Origin: an uncultured Pelagibacteraceae bacterium
GTDB lineage: Bacteria; Pseudomonadota; Alphaproteobacteria; Pelagibacterales; Pelagibacteraceae
Reading direction: 5' to 3'
DNA: 40,040 bases
Assembly: GCA_902604355.1 (NCBI GenBank)
Contig: CACKYN010000009.1
Location: 1-40,040, forward strand
The position numbers and the translations under genes are program-made. Shown here one piece after another: positions 8,819 to 17,225 of this stretch (positions are counted from its first letter, which is position 1; the number at the start of each line of letters is the position of its first letter). The notes under the pieces are model-generated. The model made no database searches, was not told where the DNA came from, and was given only the letters and a program-made list of their open reading frames with translations.

Positions 8819-9985
8819 TTATTTAGAAAGCATCTTACCAATATTTTCTAGTGCTTGCTGTATATTATCTCTAGATGCAGCAAAGCTAAATCTTACGTAA
8901 TCCTGGCAAGTTTTACCAAATGCTGTTCCTGGAACAATAGCAACCCCAGCTTCATGCATAGCTTTTTTACAAAATTCAGATCCATTCATACCTGTACCTA
9001 TTACTTTTGGAAAAGCATAAAAAGCACCACCTGGTAAACTACATTCTATTCCAGGCAAATCATTTAATCCTTTGTGAATTAAATTTCTTCTTAATGTAAA
9101 TTTATCTAACATATCTTTTATCGAGTCATCTGGGCCATCTAAGGCTGCAATGCCCGCAAATTGCGCAGCTGCATTTACGCATGAGACACTATTTATTAAC
9201 AATTTATTAACATGAGGAATCATTTCTTTAGGCCAATAACTCCATCCTAGTCTCCAACCAGTCATTGAGTAAGCTTTGCTCCATCCCTCTAAAACTATTA
9301 ATCTCTCCTTTAGAGCTTCATAATGAAAAAAAGATGGCATTTCTTTATAGTCAAAAATTTGTCTGCTATAAATTTCATCACTTAAAATAGTAACATGTGG
9401 ATGCTTTTCTAATTCTTTAGCAAAATAATCTATTACAGGTTTCTCAACAAAACTACCTGTTGGGTTGTTTGGATTGATTAAAATTAACAATCTAGTTTTA
9501 TCTGTGATTAAAGATATTATTTTGTCTGGATCAAATTTAAGATCTTTATCTTCTGTAAGATCATATGGAACTGGCGTAGAACCAGTATAATTTATCATAG
9601 ATTCATAGATCGGAAATGCAGGTGTAGGATGAATTATTTCTGCACCTGGTTCACCAAAACATTGAATAGCATAGCTCATCGTAGGCTTTCCACCAGGCAT
9701 GATTAAAATTCTTTCAGGATCAACGTTGGCGTCGTACTGTTTTTTAATCCATCTTGTTACAGCCTCTCTACATTCTGGAATTCCATTAGACATTACATAT
9801 CCGTGATGTCCATCGTCTAACGCTTTTTTTGCAGCTTCAACAACGTGCTTCGGCGTTTTAAAGTCTGGCTGACCTAATCCTAAGTGTATCATTGGATGGC
9901 CTTTCGCCTCTAATGCTTTAGCTTCTGCTAAGACACTAAATGCAGATTCTGTTCCTAAGTTTTCTAAATTTTTAGCAAGTATCAT
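8819..9985 (-). CDS. Class I PLP-dependent aminotransferase
   Basis: Transfers an amino group between an amino acid and a 2-keto acid, using pyridoxal phosphate in the cytoplasm. 388 residues, the usual size for an aspartate-aminotransferase-like enzyme. Seen: the PLP lysine K237 in EGWSKAYSMTGWR, the NPNNPTG motif at 171-177 with N174, D203 and Y206 (SDEIY), and an arginine in VRFSF near the C-terminus that would bind the substrate carboxylate. It sits amid 2-hydroxy-acid dehydrogenases, so it could use their keto-acid product (for example glyoxylate to glycine), but this is inference. Substrate specificity in this family cannot be read reliably. Confidence 0.88.
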   Translation of the reverse strand: MILAKNLENLGTESAFSVLAEAKALEAKGHPMIHLGLGQPDFKTPKHVVEAAKKALDDGHHGYVMSNGIPECREAVTRWIKKQYDANVDPERILIMPGGKPTMSYAIQCFGEPGAEIIHPTPAFPIYESMINYTGSTPVPYDLTEDKDLKFDPDKIISLITDKTRLLILINPNNPTGSFVEKPVIDYFAKELEKHPHVTILSDEIYSRQIFDYKEMPSFFHYEALKERLIVLEGWSKAYSMTGWRLGWSYWPKEMIPHVNKLLINSVSCVNAAAQFAGIAALDGPDDSIKDMLDKFTLRRNLIHKGLNDLPGIECSLPGGAFYAFPKVIGTGMNGSEFCKKAMHEAGVAIVPGTAFGKTCQDYVRFSFAASRDNIQQALENIGKMLSK

Positions 9986-10089
9986 AATTTTAAAAATGAA
10001 AACCTAGACGAAAAGTAGACTAATGTCTATTCATGATTTTTAAAGAAACCTTTTTAATATATCTGGAATATTCCTGAATTACTTGTTGA

Positions 10090-11241
10090 TTAGTTACGGT
10101 AGATAATTTTTGACGCATCTAAGTCTTCAATTTTTTTGCATCCCATCAAAATCATATTTCTTCTAATTTCTTTTTGCATATTATCTAATAATCTTTCAAC
10201 GCCTTTTTGACCTCCTGCTCCTAAACTAAAAAGAAATGCTTTACCAAAACTACAAGCTGTTGCTCCTGCAGCTAAGGCCTTAAGTACATGCGTTCCTCTT
10301 CTGATACCACCATCAAGTATAATTTCTAATTTATCACCAACTGCATCTGAGATAGCTTTCACCTGATCAAAAGGAGATCTCGAACCATCTAATTGCCTTC
10401 CTCCATGATTAGAAATCATTATAGCGGTGCAACCAATATCAATTGCTCTTTTTGCATCATCAACCGACATTACTCCTTTCAATGCGAAAGGACCGTTCCA
10501 TCTCTTAATACAATACTCCGCGTCTTTCCAATTCATCTTGGGATCATATTGTTCATTGATATAATCTATAACTGACTTAGCAATATTAGTTCCTTTGTCA
10601 GTTTTGTGTTTAATATTAGCTAGCTCAAATTTTTTATTTGTTAAATACTTAAAAACCCACTCTGGTCGCATCGCAAAACTTAGTAAGCTTTCTAAGGTTA
10701 GTTTAGGGGGGGTGGTAAACCCAGTTCTATGATCTCTTTCTCTGTTTCCCGCAACTAGAGTATCCACTGTCAAACAAAGGCCATCAAAATTTGCTCTTCT
10801 ACATCTGTCAATTAAATCGTCAGTAATAGATTGATCCTTATGAACGTATAATTGAAAAAGTTTTGGACCACTTGAAATATTTGCAATCTCTTCAATTGAA
10901 AACGATGCCATTGTAGACATGCTATACATTGTTCCATATTTTTCAGCAGCTCTTGCTGAAGCTTTGTCTCCCTCGGGTGTATACAAACTTTGCATTGCGG
11001 TTGGTGACAAGAAAAGAGGCATATCAATTTTTCTACCAAATAGTGTTGTAGATAAATCAGGTTCTCCAACACTTGCGAGTATGTTTGGAACTAGATCACA
11101 ATCATTGAAGGCATTTGTATTTCTATTTAGAGTTACCTCATCATCTGACCCACCATCAATATAATGAAAAATAGGAGCTGGTAATTTTTTTTTTGCTAGT
11201 TTTCTAAAATCTTCAAAATTATAGCAATCATTCAGGTTCAT
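10090..11241 (-). CDS. FMN-dependent L-2-hydroxyacid dehydrogenase, LldD type (copy 1)
   Basis: Oxidises an L-2-hydroxy acid such as L-lactate with FMN. 383 residues. All catalytic positions of the family are present: Y27, Y132, K255, H279 and R282 (SNHGGRQLDGS). The FMN phosphate site has D310 and R314 (DGGIRRGT) but K334 where Arg is expected. It is a close paralogue of the gene immediately upstream, with alignable residues at identical numbers, and starts 5 bases after its stop. A 104-base gap separates it from the aminotransferase gene. L-lactate, glycolate or another 2-hydroxy acid are all possible substrates. Confidence 0.88.
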   Translation of the reverse strand: MNLNDCYNFEDFRKLAKKKLPAPIFHYIDGGSDDEVTLNRNTNAFNDCDLVPNILASVGEPDLSTTLFGRKIDMPLFLSPTAMQSLYTPEGDKASARAAEKYGTMYSMSTMASFSIEEIANISSGPKLFQLYVHKDQSITDDLIDRCRRANFDGLCLTVDTLVAGNRERDHRTGFTTPPKLTLESLLSFAMRPEWVFKYLTNKKFELANIKHKTDKGTNIAKSVIDYINEQYDPKMNWKDAEYCIKRWNGPFALKGVMSVDDAKRAIDIGCTAIMISNHGGRQLDGSRSPFDQVKAISDAVGDKLEIILDGGIRRGTHVLKALAAGATACSFGKAFLFSLGAGGQKGVERLLDNMQKEIRRNMILMGCKKIEDLDASKIIYRN

Positions 11242-11246
11242 ATTGT

Positions 11247-12398
11247 TTATGTTCTAAATCTTAAATTACTTCTATTTAGATCACTAATCTTAGTACAACC
11301 CATTAACTTCATATCTCTTACTAATTCAGATTTATACTTTTCTAAAGCTCTTTCAACACCTGCTTGTCCAGCAGCTGCTAGAGCATATAAATACAATCTT
11401 CCACCAGAACATGCTTTTGCACCTAATGATAATGCTTTAAGCATGTGAGTTCCTCTATGAATTCCGCCCTCGCAGATTACATCTAATTTGTCACCAACCG
11501 CATCAACAATTTCAGCAAGTTGATCAAAAGGCGATCTTGATCCATCAAGTTGTCTTCCACCATGGTTTGAAACCATTATTCCTGTACATCCAATATCCAC
11601 TGCTCTTTTAGCGTCTTCTACACTCATCACTCCTTTCAAAGCAAAATGACCACCCCATTTAGAGCAAAGTTGTTCAGCATCTTTCCAGTTCATTGACTGA
11701 TCCAGCATTGTAGAAAAATAGTTTCCGATTGAAGAGTTTGTGCTCGTCCCTTCTTTCACAAAATCTTGAAGATGAGGCAGTTCAAACTTACCTTTCGTTA
11801 AATAATTTATTCCCCACATTGGCTTTGTGGCAAAACTAAATAAACTTGATAACGTTAGTTTAGGCGGTGATGTAAAACCAGTTCTCAAATCTCTTTCTCT
11901 GTTTCCTCCAGTTATTGTATCTACTGTTAGAGCCATCACATCAAACTTGGCTGCTTTTGCTCTTTCTAAACATGAATCGTTGAGTCCTCTGTCTTTATGA
12001 AAATAAAACTGAAACATTTTTGGAGTGTCAACGAGTGAAGAAATTTCCTCCACACTTACTGTAGCCAAGGCCGATACCCCAAACATTGTATTGTATTTTT
12101 TAGCAGCTTTACCAACAGCTCTTTCTCCATCATAATGAAATAATCTCTGCAAAGCGGTGGGTGATAAATAAAAAGGTAAATCTAATTTCTTACCAAATAT
12201 TGTTGTGGATAAATCAACATTCTCTACACCTCTCAAAACATTTGGCACTAAATCAACATCATCGAATGCACTTGTATTTCTTGCATAAGTAACTTCATCA
12301 TCTGCAGCACCATCAATGTAATGAAAAATTGGAGAGGGTAGCTTTTTTTGCGCTAATTTTCTAAAATCTGCAAAATTGTGACAATCTTTTAAATTCAT
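11247..12398 (-). CDS. FMN-dependent L-2-hydroxyacid dehydrogenase, LldD type (copy 2)
   Basis: Tandem paralogue of the next gene, also 383 residues. Catalytic Y27, Y132, K255, H279 and R282 are all present. At the FMN phosphate site it differs from copy 1 in the opposite way: E310 and H314 replace the usual Asp and Arg, whereas R334 is kept. Substrate-pocket residues also differ (QFYFHKD against QLYVHKD in copy 1). The pair arose by an old duplication, since the proteins have diverged widely while keeping length and frame. It starts 8 bases after the PagL-like gene, so transcription may read through from the ccm operon. The substrate is undetermined. Confidence 0.88.
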   Translation of the reverse strand: MNLKDCHNFADFRKLAQKKLPSPIFHYIDGAADDEVTYARNTSAFDDVDLVPNVLRGVENVDLSTTIFGKKLDLPFYLSPTALQRLFHYDGERAVGKAAKKYNTMFGVSALATVSVEEISSLVDTPKMFQFYFHKDRGLNDSCLERAKAAKFDVMALTVDTITGGNRERDLRTGFTSPPKLTLSSLFSFATKPMWGINYLTKGKFELPHLQDFVKEGTSTNSSIGNYFSTMLDQSMNWKDAEQLCSKWGGHFALKGVMSVEDAKRAVDIGCTGIMVSNHGGRQLDGSRSPFDQLAEIVDAVGDKLDVICEGGIHRGTHMLKALSLGAKACSGGRLYLYALAAAGQAGVERALEKYKSELVRDMKLMGCTKISDLNRSNLRFRT

Positions 12399-12406
12399 AA
12401 GTTTTA

Positions 12407-12919
12407 TTAGAAGTTTTTTAAGAAATTAAACATATAACTATTTGCCCCAGGATTTTTATCACCTAAACTGGCATTAGATATATGATTATATGAAAAACCT
12501 AGTTCACTTGTATTTGATAAATCTAAAGAAAATTGTAGTTCACTTTTAAACTCAATTAAATGTCCCAAATCTTTACCATCACCTTCAAAATATAGGCCTG
12601 GAGTAAAACTTGGAGTAACATTTAAAGAACCCAGCTTATATTGAGCTTGGACACCAGTATAAAGATAGCTTGCCGCATCTGCTGTAATTAAAGCTCCAGT
12701 GATTGGGGAAAGATTTCCTAAAAATGTATTCCTATTCAAATCTTCGTTTTGATGTTGAAAACCTAGTAATGTAGATTTTTTACCATCGTCACTAAAATCG
12801 AACATGCCTGTATATACATTAAATTCTGTGTTTCGGTTTTTTATTTGTAATTCCTCAGCATTTATGGAATTAGTAAACAAAATCAATAATAGGGATGTTA
12901 AAAAATTCTTTAAATTCAT
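12407..12919 (-). CDS. PagL-like lipid A deacylase family outer-membrane protein
   Basis: Probable outer-membrane beta-barrel of the acyloxyacyl hydrolase/PagL family. 170 residues from the chosen ATG, which opens a clean signal peptide (about 1-21, ending NSINA); the frame extends upstream only to a TTG that overlaps ccmH, so I prefer the ATG. The C-terminal half has alternating hydrophobic strands, and the protein ends in Phe, as barrel proteins do. The family motif H146-I-S148-N-A is present, but the catalytic glutamate expected 14 residues after the His is N160. It may thus be inactive or use another residue. It follows ccmH after 13 bases. The family call rests mainly on the HISNASLGDKNPG segment. 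Confidence 0.65.
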   Translation of the reverse strand: MNLKNFLTSLLLILFTNSINAEELQIKNRNTEFNVYTGMFDFSDDGKKSTLLGFQHQNEDLNRNTFLGNLSPITGALITADAASYLYTGVQAQYKLGSLNVTPSFTPGLYFEGDGKDLGHLIEFKSELQFSLDLSNTSELGFSYNHISNASLGDKNPGANSYMFNFLKNF

Positions 12920-12932
12920 AGCTGATAAATAA

Positions 12933-13295
12933 TTATTTTTTAAGTATAAAACTTTTAACAATTATTGCACCTCCAAACAAGAAGATCAATATTGGCAATA
13001 ACCATAGTAAATAGGTATTTTTATTAATTCCAGGATCATACAAAATCCAATCGCCATATTTTTCTTTAAAATAAATATATATTTCTTTTTTTGATAAGCC
13101 ATCATCTAATTTTTTATCTACCAAAATTTTCATGCTATTTGCAAAATCAGAGTCTGAGTCATATACTGATTGCCCTTGACATATTAAGCATCTAAGATTT
13201 TTAGTGATTTCATTTCTTTCACTATTTTCGTTTGCGTTAAGATTATTGATAGTCAGTAATAGGAAAATAATTATGGATTTTGTAAATATTCTCAT
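12933..13295 (-). CDS. ccmH: Cytochrome c maturation protein CcmH (CcmL/NrfF type)
   Basis: Thiol-disulfide protein that helps reduce apocytochrome c for haem attachment, anchored in the inner membrane and facing the periplasm. 120 residues: signal peptide at about 1-22, the redox motif LRCLICQ with C36 and C39, a three-helix domain ending near YGDWILYDP, and a C-terminal transmembrane helix at about 97-117. It is the short form without the TPR part found in fused enteric CcmH; a separate ccmI is not visible nearby. The ATG overlaps the ccmG stop by four bases (ATGA). Confidence 0.92.
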   Translation of the reverse strand: MRIFTKSIIIFLLLTINNLNANENSERNEITKNLRCLICQGQSVYDSDSDFANSMKILVDKKLDDGLSKKEIYIYFKEKYGDWILYDPGINKNTYLLWLLPILIFLFGGAIIVKSFILKK

Positions 13296-13810
13296 TTTAT
13301 TATTTTTTGTATTTCTATCAGAAACTCCCGATTAATTGGTCCGATATATTTTTTAATTATTTTATTATTATATATTATAAAGGTTTCAGGAACACCAAAA
13401 GCTCCCCATTCTATTGAATTTGTTCCGTTTTTATCAACTATAATTTTTTCATAAGGATTTCCCAATTCATCTAAAAAACTTTTAGCATTTTTTTTGTTAT
13501 CTTTATAATTCATACCAATAATTTTTAATTGGTTATTTTTACTAAGACTCATTAATATTGGGTGTTCATCTCTACATGGAGCACACCAAGAGGCCCAAAT
13601 ATTTAATAAATAAAATTTATCCATTTCAAAAATTTCAGTAGAAGTTAAATTTTCCTTTGAAAGCAGAAGTTCAGCCGAAAAAATTGGGATATCATTATTT
13701 ATCTTTGTCTCTGGTATGTAAATATTTGTATCTTTTAAACTTTTATAAAAAACAGCAAAAATAGTTAAAAATATTAGTATTATGGAATATGAAATTAATT
13801 TATTTTTCAT
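13292..13810 (-). CDS. ccmG: Periplasmic thioredoxin CcmG/DsbE
   Basis: Membrane-anchored thioredoxin that supplies reductant to apocytochrome c in the periplasm. 172 residues: N-terminal membrane anchor at about 7-24, then a thioredoxin fold with the active site WASWCAPCRDEHP (C76, C79) and a cis-proline region GVPETF. ATGA overlaps link it to ccmF upstream and ccmH downstream. The position in the ccmC-D-E-F-G-H order supports CcmG over a general thioredoxin. Confidence 0.93.
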   Translation of the reverse strand: MKNKLISYSIILIFLTIFAVFYKSLKDTNIYIPETKINNDIPIFSAELLLSKENLTSTEIFEMDKFYLLNIWASWCAPCRDEHPILMSLSKNNQLKIIGMNYKDNKKNAKSFLDELGNPYEKIIVDKNGTNSIEWGAFGVPETFIIYNNKIIKKYIGPINREFLIEIQKIIK

Positions 13811-15681
13811 ATTCTTTTTTGTAAAAAACTAACTAAACCACCTAAGCTTATCATGACAACTGATAACCATATCCACATCATAAAAGGTTTAACTTGATAT
13901 CTTACATTAAAATAATCTTGATTTTGGACAAGATTAATTACAATAAATTTATCCTTCATTAATGTAGTTTTAATGTCTGCCTCACTAGTTGTGATATTAG
14001 GTTGGTTATATATTCTTAATTCAGGTGATAAATTGTTATTTATACCTTCGGAATTAGAAATGTAAAAATTAGCAATTATAGATTTATAATTTTTCTCTTT
14101 TTTTTGATTTATACTTTCAAAAACTATTTTTGTTTTTGAATTGTCATAAGTTTCACCTACTTTTAAATTAGTTATTATTTCACTTGAAAATAAATTGTTA
14201 AATAAAATACTTAAAATCAATAAACTAAATCCAAAATGAGCAGTGTTTTGAGCAAAATTTTTATATTTCTTATTAAAAAAATCTCTCAGTGTAATAAAAA
14301 ATAAATAAAGAGCGCTGGAGATTAGAATAGTATTGATAAGAATATTTGTATTAAAATTTTTGACAATAAAGAAAGATATTGAAATAGAGATAATTAATAA
14401 AGAAATTAGATAGATTTTATCTTTAAAATCAGATCTAATCCATTTTAACCTAGGTCCGATTGCCATCGCAAATAAAAAAGGAATTAAAAATGGGGCAATC
14501 AGTTTGTGATAAAATGGCGGCCCCACAGATATTTTCTGAGAGGATATTACATCTAAAAAGATAGGATAAACTGTACCAATTAATACAACTGATAAAAAGT
14601 ACATCATAAACCAGTTATTTACTAAAATTGAAGTTTCTTTACTTAACCAAAAAAAATTAGATGAATTATCTTTACTGTTTTGATGAAAAAAGAAAAAAAT
14701 GAATAAAGACAAAAAAATTAAAGCAAATAAGAATATTAAAATAAATAAACCCCTCTCAGGATCATTGGCAAATGTATGAACAGAATTTAAAATTCCAGAT
14801 CTTACTAAAAAAGTTCCACACATACTCAAAGTAAAAGTTGCAATGGACAATATGATTACCCATGAAGTTAATATTTCTTTTCTCTCAAGTACTAAAATGC
14901 AATGTAAAAGAGTTGTCAAAGCTAGCCAAGGCATTAAGGAAACATTTTCTACTGGATCCCAAAACCAAAATCCACCCCAACCTAATTCATAATAAGCCCA
15001 AATTGATCCAAGCAAGATACCTAATGTTAAAAAAATCCAGGAGATTAGAACCCATTTTTTAATATGTACTGCCCAGCTTGTTGAAATCATTTTTAAGGTG
15101 GTTGCAGCTAAAGCAGAAGAAAAAATAATAGAGGAACCAACATAGCCTAAATATAAGATTGGTGGATGAATTGCTAAAGCAGGATCTTGCAATATTGGAT
15201 TTAAACCTAAGCCCTCTTCTGGAACTGGAAATACATAATTAAAAGGGTTTGAAGTTTGAATAAGAAATAAAAAAAAACCAATTATAATTACTTGCTGAAA
15301 ACCTAGTGTTAAAATTTTATATTTAATTGGTTGATTTTTAGTTCTTAATAAAAATATAAATATAAATAATGTTAAAACTAGTAACCATAGTAATAAGCTT
15401 CCTTCATGGTTTCCCCAAGTTCCACTAATTTTATAAAAAAGTGGTTTAGTTGTATGTGAATTGTTAAATACAGTTTCGTTACTAAAATCTGAGATAACAA
15501 AAGAAATAATTAAAGATAAAAAACTAATTAAAACAAAAAATAATTGTAAAAAAGAAAACGATAAAATTTTAGTGTCTAATTGATTTGTGTTTTTAAAATT
15601 TTGAATTGAAAAAAAAATTAAAATTAAGCCAGCACATAAACCTAGGATAAGTGAGTAATGACCGACAACACTGTAAATCAA
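13807..15681 (-). CDS. ccmF: Cytochrome c haem lyase subunit CcmF
   Basis: Large inner-membrane subunit of the System I haem lyase that attaches haem to apocytochrome c. 624 residues with many transmembrane helices. The tryptophan-rich periplasmic haem-handling segment WGGFWFWDPVEN lies near residues 234-246, and further conserved regions include GTWGNHEGS. The start is TTG, one base after the ccmE stop; it gives the expected CcmF opening (MIYSVVGHYSLIL), and no better ATG exists nearby. The stop overlaps ccmG. The length is slightly below that of enteric CcmF. Confidence 0.94.
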   Translation of the reverse strand: MIYSVVGHYSLILGLCAGLILIFFSIQNFKNTNQLDTKILSFSFLQLFFVLISFLSLIISFVISDFSNETVFNNSHTTKPLFYKISGTWGNHEGSLLLWLLVLTLFIFIFLLRTKNQPIKYKILTLGFQQVIIIGFFLFLIQTSNPFNYVFPVPEEGLGLNPILQDPALAIHPPILYLGYVGSSIIFSSALAATTLKMISTSWAVHIKKWVLISWIFLTLGILLGSIWAYYELGWGGFWFWDPVENVSLMPWLALTTLLHCILVLERKEILTSWVIILSIATFTLSMCGTFLVRSGILNSVHTFANDPERGLFILIFLFALIFLSLFIFFFFHQNSKDNSSNFFWLSKETSILVNNWFMMYFLSVVLIGTVYPIFLDVISSQKISVGPPFYHKLIAPFLIPFLFAMAIGPRLKWIRSDFKDKIYLISLLIISISISFFIVKNFNTNILINTILISSALYLFFITLRDFFNKKYKNFAQNTAHFGFSLLILSILFNNLFSSEIITNLKVGETYDNSKTKIVFESINQKKEKNYKSIIANFYISNSEGINNNLSPELRIYNQPNITTSEADIKTTLMKDKFIVINLVQNQDYFNVRYQVKPFMMWIWLSVVMISLGGLVSFLQKRI

Positions 15682-15682
15682 T

Positions 15683-16102
15683 TTATTTCTCCTCCAAAGC
15701 TTCTTTTACTTCTGGTGGCATGTAATTTTCATCATGCTTGGCTAAAATTTTAGTGGCAGAAAAAAAATTTCTATCTTTTAAAAAGCCTTCTGCAACTACC
15801 CCTTTTTCCTCAGCAAATAGATTAGGAACAGCACCAGAATAACTTACATTTATTTCATTTTTAAAATCTGTAATAATGAAGTTAACTTCATCAGAATTTA
15901 CATTAATTGAATTTTTTTTAACCATTCCTCCAACTCTAATTTTATTTGTATCTAATTCTGACAATGTTTTAATTTCAGTTGGTGATTGAAAGAAAACTAC
16001 ATTTTCCTCTAAAGACTTTAGAATTAAAAAAACTGTTAAAATTAATGTAACTAAAATTAATGTTACAAACAAAAATCTTAATTTAACTTTGCGACCATAC
16101 AT
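15683..16102 (-). CDS. ccmE: Haem chaperone CcmE
   Basis: Periplasmic haem chaperone that binds haem covalently and hands it to CcmF. 139 residues: membrane anchor at about 9-29, an OB-fold domain, and the haem-binding H123 with Y127 in the motif [11 protein letters not shown]. Short C-terminal tail. It is flanked by ccmD (10-base gap) and ccmF (1-base gap). Confidence 0.94.
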   Translation of the reverse strand: MYGRKVKLRFLFVTLILVTLILTVFLILKSLEENVVFFQSPTEIKTLSELDTNKIRVGGMVKKNSINVNSDEVNFIITDFKNEINVSYSGAVPNLFAEEKGVVAEGFLKDRNFFSATKILAKHDENYMPPEVKEALEEK

Positions 16103-16112
16103 GGTTCAAAAG

Positions 16113-16340
16113 TTAGTTGTTTAAGGCGTTAGCTAAAATTTCTTTATTGATTTTTTGCGTTTTTGCAGAATTAGCTTTCTTAGGATTTAAAGACCCAAAT
16201 TTAGCAACAAATTTACTTTGCTCTTTAACAAATTGTAGCTTCGTAATCACATACAAGCCTAAAAAACTTAAAAGAGTAAAGCCAAAAGCAGACAGTACGT
16301 ACACTGCATATCCATTCATAAAAAGTAATTCATTAATCAT
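16113..16340 (-). CDS. ccmD: Haem exporter subunit CcmD
   Basis: Small inner-membrane protein that helps release haem-loaded CcmE from the CcmABC complex. 75 residues, slightly longer than usual, with one transmembrane helix at about 11-33 preceded by the typical NGYAVYVLSAFG segment and followed by a basic cytoplasmic tail. The ATG overlaps the ccmC stop (ATGA). The identification relies on position and shape, since CcmD is poorly conserved. Confidence 0.85.
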   Translation of the reverse strand: MINELLFMNGYAVYVLSAFGFTLLSFLGLYVITKLQFVKEQSKFVAKFGSLNPKKANSAKTQKINKEILANALNN

Positions 16341-17044
16341 AATCTATCTAAGCCTTTATTTTTAATTTTTATCAGTTCTGTATTATATTTCATTAAGAAA
16401 ATTAACAACGAAAATAGAGCAAATGCCGCAGTCATTAATAATAACGGGAAAAGCATTGAGGAATGTATTGAGCTTTTTGCTAAAATATTAATTGATGCTG
16501 GCTGGTGAAGTGTATTCCACCAATCAACCGAGTATTTAGTAATTGGAACATTTATAATGCCGACAATAGTTATAAAAGTAGTAATCTTAAAAACTCTTTC
16601 TTCTTTCTCATAAATTCTCCAAGCTATTAAATACATAGCAAAAAATAATGCTAAAATTAACATTGATGTAATCCGAGCGTCCCATGCCCACCAAGTTCCC
16701 CATGTAGGTTTGCCCCAAATTGCACCTGTAACTAAAGCAATTATATTAAAAACAAATCCAGATGGTGCTAAACTTTTTGCTATTAAAAAAAAATTTTTAT
16801 TCTTAAAAATAAAACCACTTATCGATAAAAAAGTAATCGACGAAAAAATTCCAAGTGAGATCCATGCTGATGGAACATGAACATACATAATTCTTACTGC
16901 GTCGCTTTGTTTATAATCCTCTGGAGACAAAATTAATGCCTCTGTCAAACCAACTGTTAAAACAATAACAAATAAAAATAAAATATACTTTGGGGCTTTG
17001 GAAGTAATTTGAAAAATTTTATTTGGTTCAAAGATTTTAAACAT
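16337..17044 (-). CDS. ccmC: Haem transporter/handling protein CcmC
   Basis: Inner-membrane protein that loads haem onto CcmE. 235 residues with six transmembrane helices and the tryptophan-rich haem loop GTWWAWDARITS, plus conserved histidine segments YVHVPSAW and SIHSSMLFP. It is the first gene of the ccm run; ccmA and ccmB, usually upstream, are not here and must lie elsewhere in the genome. The 181-base leader between hspQ and this gene contains a long inverted repeat. Confidence 0.94.
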   Translation of the reverse strand: MFKIFEPNKIFQITSKAPKYILFLFVIVLTVGLTEALILSPEDYKQSDAVRIMYVHVPSAWISLGIFSSITFLSISGFIFKNKNFFLIAKSLAPSGFVFNIIALVTGAIWGKPTWGTWWAWDARITSMLILALFFAMYLIAWRIYEKEERVFKITTFITIVGIINVPITKYSVDWWNTLHQPASINILAKSSIHSSMLFPLLLMTAAFALFSLLIFLMKYNTELIKIKNKGLDRL

Positions 17045-17092
17045 ATCTATTATTTAATAATTAATTTTGGAATTTCTATTATGAAAAAGTTA

Positions 17093-17157
17093 TCTGATCA
17101 AGAATGCAGAGGGGGAGACAATAAGACTAAATATAACGTTTAACATCCTTGATCAGA
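17093..17157 (-). ncRNA. Long stem-loop in the leader of the ccm operon
   Basis: Two 14-base arms, 17093-17106 and 17144-17157, are inverted copies of each other with one difference. Read on the minus strand, that difference becomes a G-U pair, so the RNA stem is unbroken there, while on the plus strand it is an A-C mismatch. The loop is 37 bases and holds a CCCCC run. The 3' side of the hairpin lies 48 bases before the ccmC start, and the structure sits within the longest gap of the window (17045-17225). It could be a 5'-leader element, an attenuator or a small RNA. I do not recognise a known RNA family. Confidence 0.45.
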
Positions 17158-17225
17158 ATATGACTTAAATATAATGAATATTTATGGCCTAGATTTGAGC
17201 TAAATGTGTTGGAATATTGATATGC

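Noticed and set aside
10014..10031. Small hairpin AGTAGAC-TAAT-GTCTATT after lldD copy 1
   Set aside because: The stem is short and weak with one wobble pair and no U-run, so it is not a convincing terminator.
10065..10074. Perfect 10-base palindrome GGAATATTCC in the gap between lldD copy 1 and the aminotransferase gene
   Set aside because: It could be an operator, but I see no second copy or regulator gene nearby, and short AT-rich palindromes are frequent here.
10090..12398. Assembly duplication as the cause of the two lldD-like genes
   Set aside because: The two copies differ at many residues and at the DNA level throughout, so they are true paralogues.
12920..12961. Longer PagL-like protein starting at a TTG inside ccmH
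   Set aside because: The added 14 residues break the signal-peptide layout, and an ATG lies exactly where the signal peptide begins.
17081..17143. A 20-codon plus-strand frame with an ATG (MKKLSDQEC...) in the hspQ-ccmC gap
   Set aside because: It overlaps the inverted repeat, has no ribosome site, and points opposite to the flanking genes. Chance is more likely.
17149..17175. Plus-strand promoter-like boxes TTGATC and TATAAT
   Set aside because: The spacing is only 15 bases, the first box is part of the inverted repeat, and the only thing downstream is the antisense of hspQ. Such boxes are common by chance in AT-rich DNA.
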